From Bog-375 sp049698695 (GTDB taxonomy: Bacteria; Acidobacteriota; Terriglobia; Bryobacterales; Bryobacteraceae): 64,000 nt of DNA. A program made the position numbers and the translations under genes. Below are positions 62,367 to 64,000 of the stretch, in pieces. Position 1 is the first letter of the stretch, and every line of letters begins with the position of its first letter. The stretch spans positions 1 to 64,000 of the forward strand of contig JBAVYH010000006.1 in NCBI GenBank assembly GCA_049698695.1. The letters are read 5' to 3'. The notes beneath the pieces were generated by a model, which worked only from the letters and a program-made list of their open reading frames with translations, was not told where the DNA came from and did no database searches.

Positions 62367-62771
62367 ATGAGACGAAACGCACCGGCGCCCATCTTGACCA
62401 TTGCGGTTGGGCTGCTGGTTGCAGCAGTACCACTTTCATCCCAGATGTCGAAGCCGCAGCCGTTGACTCTACCGCTCGTGTGTCCAAAAACAGATTGCTC
62501 CTTGCTGGAAGGTGCGCCGCAGACGGCGGGAATGCGCGGCGGTTTCGTCCGGCTCAAGCCCGGCGAAACGGTGGGATGGCACTCCACGGGGCAACACGAA
62601 GAAGCCTTGGTGATCCTTCACGGGGAAGGCGTGGCATTGATCGACGGACGCCCGAAGCAAGCCTTCGCCGCACCAGCCTTAACGTATATTCCGCCTGCCA
62701 CCCGCCACAACGTTCAGAACACCGGAAAAGTCCTGCTCGAATACGTGTATGTGGTCGCGCCGGTCAAATAG
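62367..62771 (+). CDS. Secreted cupin-domain protein
   Basis: A 134-residue protein from the ATG at 62367 behind GGGAG; a second start at 62337 is also possible. A signal-like N-terminus (ILTIAVGLLVAAVPLSS) precedes a single cupin: GGFVRLKPGETVGWHSTGQHEEALVILHGEGVAL (two His and Glu metal ligands) and YIPPATRHNVQNTGKVLLEYVYV with the last His. It may bind a metal and act on or sense a small molecule outside the cytoplasm. It is divergent from the Crp/Fnr gene. Confidence 0.8.
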   Translation: MRRNAPAPILTIAVGLLVAAVPLSSQMSKPQPLTLPLVCPKTDCSLLEGAPQTAGMRGGFVRLKPGETVGWHSTGQHEEALVILHGEGVALIDGRPKQAFAAPALTYIPPATRHNVQNTGKVLLEYVYVVAPVK

Positions 62772-62896
62772 GGGAGTCGAACGGCGGGCCGGGCATGCCC
62801 GCGATACGGCAAAGCATAGCCTCGGCGGTTCGTATCGCGCGCCGCGACAATTTGCCGCACGCGGCGCCCTGCCCCGCGCCACTATACTGACAAGCA

Positions 62897-64000
62897 GTGC
62901 CACTTCGTCGGAATCGCATCCTGCCAGCGGCGTGTCTCTGCCTGTTGACGTTCCCGACAATCGGCGCCGCCCAAGGCGTCATCCGCGGTGTGGTGCACGA
63001 TCCCGCACACCGGCCCATCGCGGGGGCGGAGGTGGTGGTCGCCCCTGCTGCCGAACCAGCTCGAAGCGAAAGAATGCAGTCGAACGCCGACGGCGAGTTC
63101 CACTTCGACAACCTGTGCCCAACGATTTCGATCTCGAGGCTTCCGGCATTCGCGACCTCGATCTGGAAAGGAATTATCTGGGCGGATTCCATTGGACCCA
63201 CGAATTTTCCAGCGGCTGGCTGCTGACGGTTACACCCAGCTACCACTTCAACGGCGCGCACTACGGAGGAGGGCCGCTAGACAATCCCTTCATCCTCGAC
63301 GATAACCAGCGGTCGAGTTGCGTGGGTGGCGAGGCGGCGTTGCAGATGAAAAAGAAGCGGAACAACCTGCGCGTGGGCGTCGATTTCTGGGGCCAGCATG
63401 ACGATGCGTTCTTCGAGCTGACCGCCAATCCGGGCGGCGGGGTGTTTACGCAGGACGAGTTACATTGGGCGCATTCGAGCACGGCCTATGCGGACGATCA
63501 ATACCAGCCCACCCCGTATCTGACGCTGAACCTGGGGATCCGCCTCACCCGCTATGGCGGGCTGATGAATGAGAACGCCGCCAGCCCGCAGTTGGGCGCC
63601 GCCATCCGCATCCCGCGCCTGAACTGGACCCTGCATGGTTACTACGCGTATTACTATCAGCCGCCGCCGCTCGACAGCCTGGCTGGTCCGTCGCTCCAAT
63701 TTGCCCAAGCTCAAGGATACGGATTCGTTCCGCTTTCCGGCGAGCGCGACATCCAGCACGACTTCGGCGTGACCATTCCGCTGCGCGGTTGGACGCTCGA
63801 CAGCGACAACTTCCACACCAGCGCGCGCAATTTCCTCGATCACGACGTGATCGGCGATTCGGGCATCTTCATTCCGTTGTCCGATCTGGGCGCCATCATC
63901 AGCGGCACGGAGGTCTCCCTCCGTTCGCCGCGCCTGTTCCAGCGCGCGCAATGGCGTGTCGCCTGGTCGAATCAAATCGCCCAAGGGATCGGGCCGATCA
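62897..64000 (+). pseudogene. TonB-dependent receptor with internal deletion and frameshift (partial)
   Basis: A GTG at 62897 opens a signal peptide and a carboxypeptidase-regulatory domain (GVIRGVVHDPAHRPIAGAEVVVAP, ADGEFHFDNL). At about 63114-63121 the frame changes. From there to the window end another frame reads as beta-barrel: ASGIRDLDLERNYLGGFHWTHEF, NLRVGVDFWGQHDDAFFEL, TPYLTLNLGIRLTRYGG and SPQLGAAIRIPRLNW. The plug domain and first half of the barrel are missing. The last part runs out of the window. It is probably non-functional. Confidence 0.65.

Overview
The window looks like a chromosomal segment of a high-GC Acidobacteriota bacterium, probably a Bryobacterales/Solibacter-type lineage. 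I infer this from family content alone: a Ser/Thr kinase fused to a TolB/PD40 sensor, a TonB receptor with an N-terminal carboxypeptidase-regulatory domain, a TMTC-like membrane protein with TPR-like tail, secreted proteins with no recognisable family, and short GC-rich intergenic repeats. No ribosomal RNA, prophage, insertion sequence or CRISPR array is visible. Two tRNA genes are present, Leu-UAA on the minus strand and Met-CAU on the plus strand.

Layout. 1-2.6 kb: two paralogous secreted low-complexity proteins and a decayed PEP-CTERM-like fragment. 2.6-6.3 kb: a transglutaminase-like protein, a self-regulated GntR/ABC export operon and a secreted esterase. 6.3-11.2 kb: an unknown secreted protein, a DUF72 protein, glycolate oxidase subunits glcE-glcF, a purQ relic and tRNA-Leu. 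11.2-15.2 kb: an unknown secreted protein, lhgO, fliS, flaG and a small unknown gene. 15.2-22.9 kb: a TMTC-like membrane protein, rimI, feoA-feoB, a pilin, lysA and a CBM9-like protein. 22.9-25.5 kb: two PilZ proteins, a YkgJ-type protein, a tiny membrane protein and a pair of unannotated small RNA genes. 25.5-31.8 kb: lptD, an RDD protein, the threonylcarbamoyl-AMP synthase gene, prfB with its programmed frameshift, and a phosphoesterase. 31.8-34.2 kb: pilT, followed by a HigBA-like toxin-antitoxin unit lying between two copies of the pilT 3' end. 34.2-45.5 kb: an AAA ATPase, a kinase-sensor protein, pgk, an orphan ABC ATPase, an ATP-grasp-like protein, a GAF-GAF-SpoIIE phosphatase, and an rpiB-deoC pair with microcompartment-style N-terminal extensions. 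45.6-52.6 kb: hpf-rapZ, then ilvB-ilvN-ilvC-cimA preceded by a textbook-like branched-chain leader-peptide attenuator. 52.7-57.0 kb: a Dabb protein, dksA, a 100-residue unknown, hfq, hflX, tRNA-Met and a methyltransferase. 57.2-62.2 kb: a nitric oxide defence block (Crp/Fnr regulator, ric, quinol-type NO reductase, polyferredoxin). 62.3 kb to the end: a cupin and a TonB receptor with an internal deletion.

The genes form a mostly housekeeping chromosome with clear functional units. ilvB/ilvN/ilvC and cimA make branched-chain amino acids through citramalate. The regulator/ric/norB block detoxifies NO. dksA, hfq and hpf are global stress regulators, and hfq gives a plausible partner for the twin sRNAs.

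The strongest new observations are: the twin sRNA genes at 24970-25380 (matched promoters, identical C-rich loops, covarying terminators); the ilv leader peptide and attenuator at 47248-47413; the duplicated pilT 3' end flanking a toxin-antitoxin unit whose toxin appears frameshifted; the rpiB/deoC extensions; and two families of interspersed intergenic repeats.
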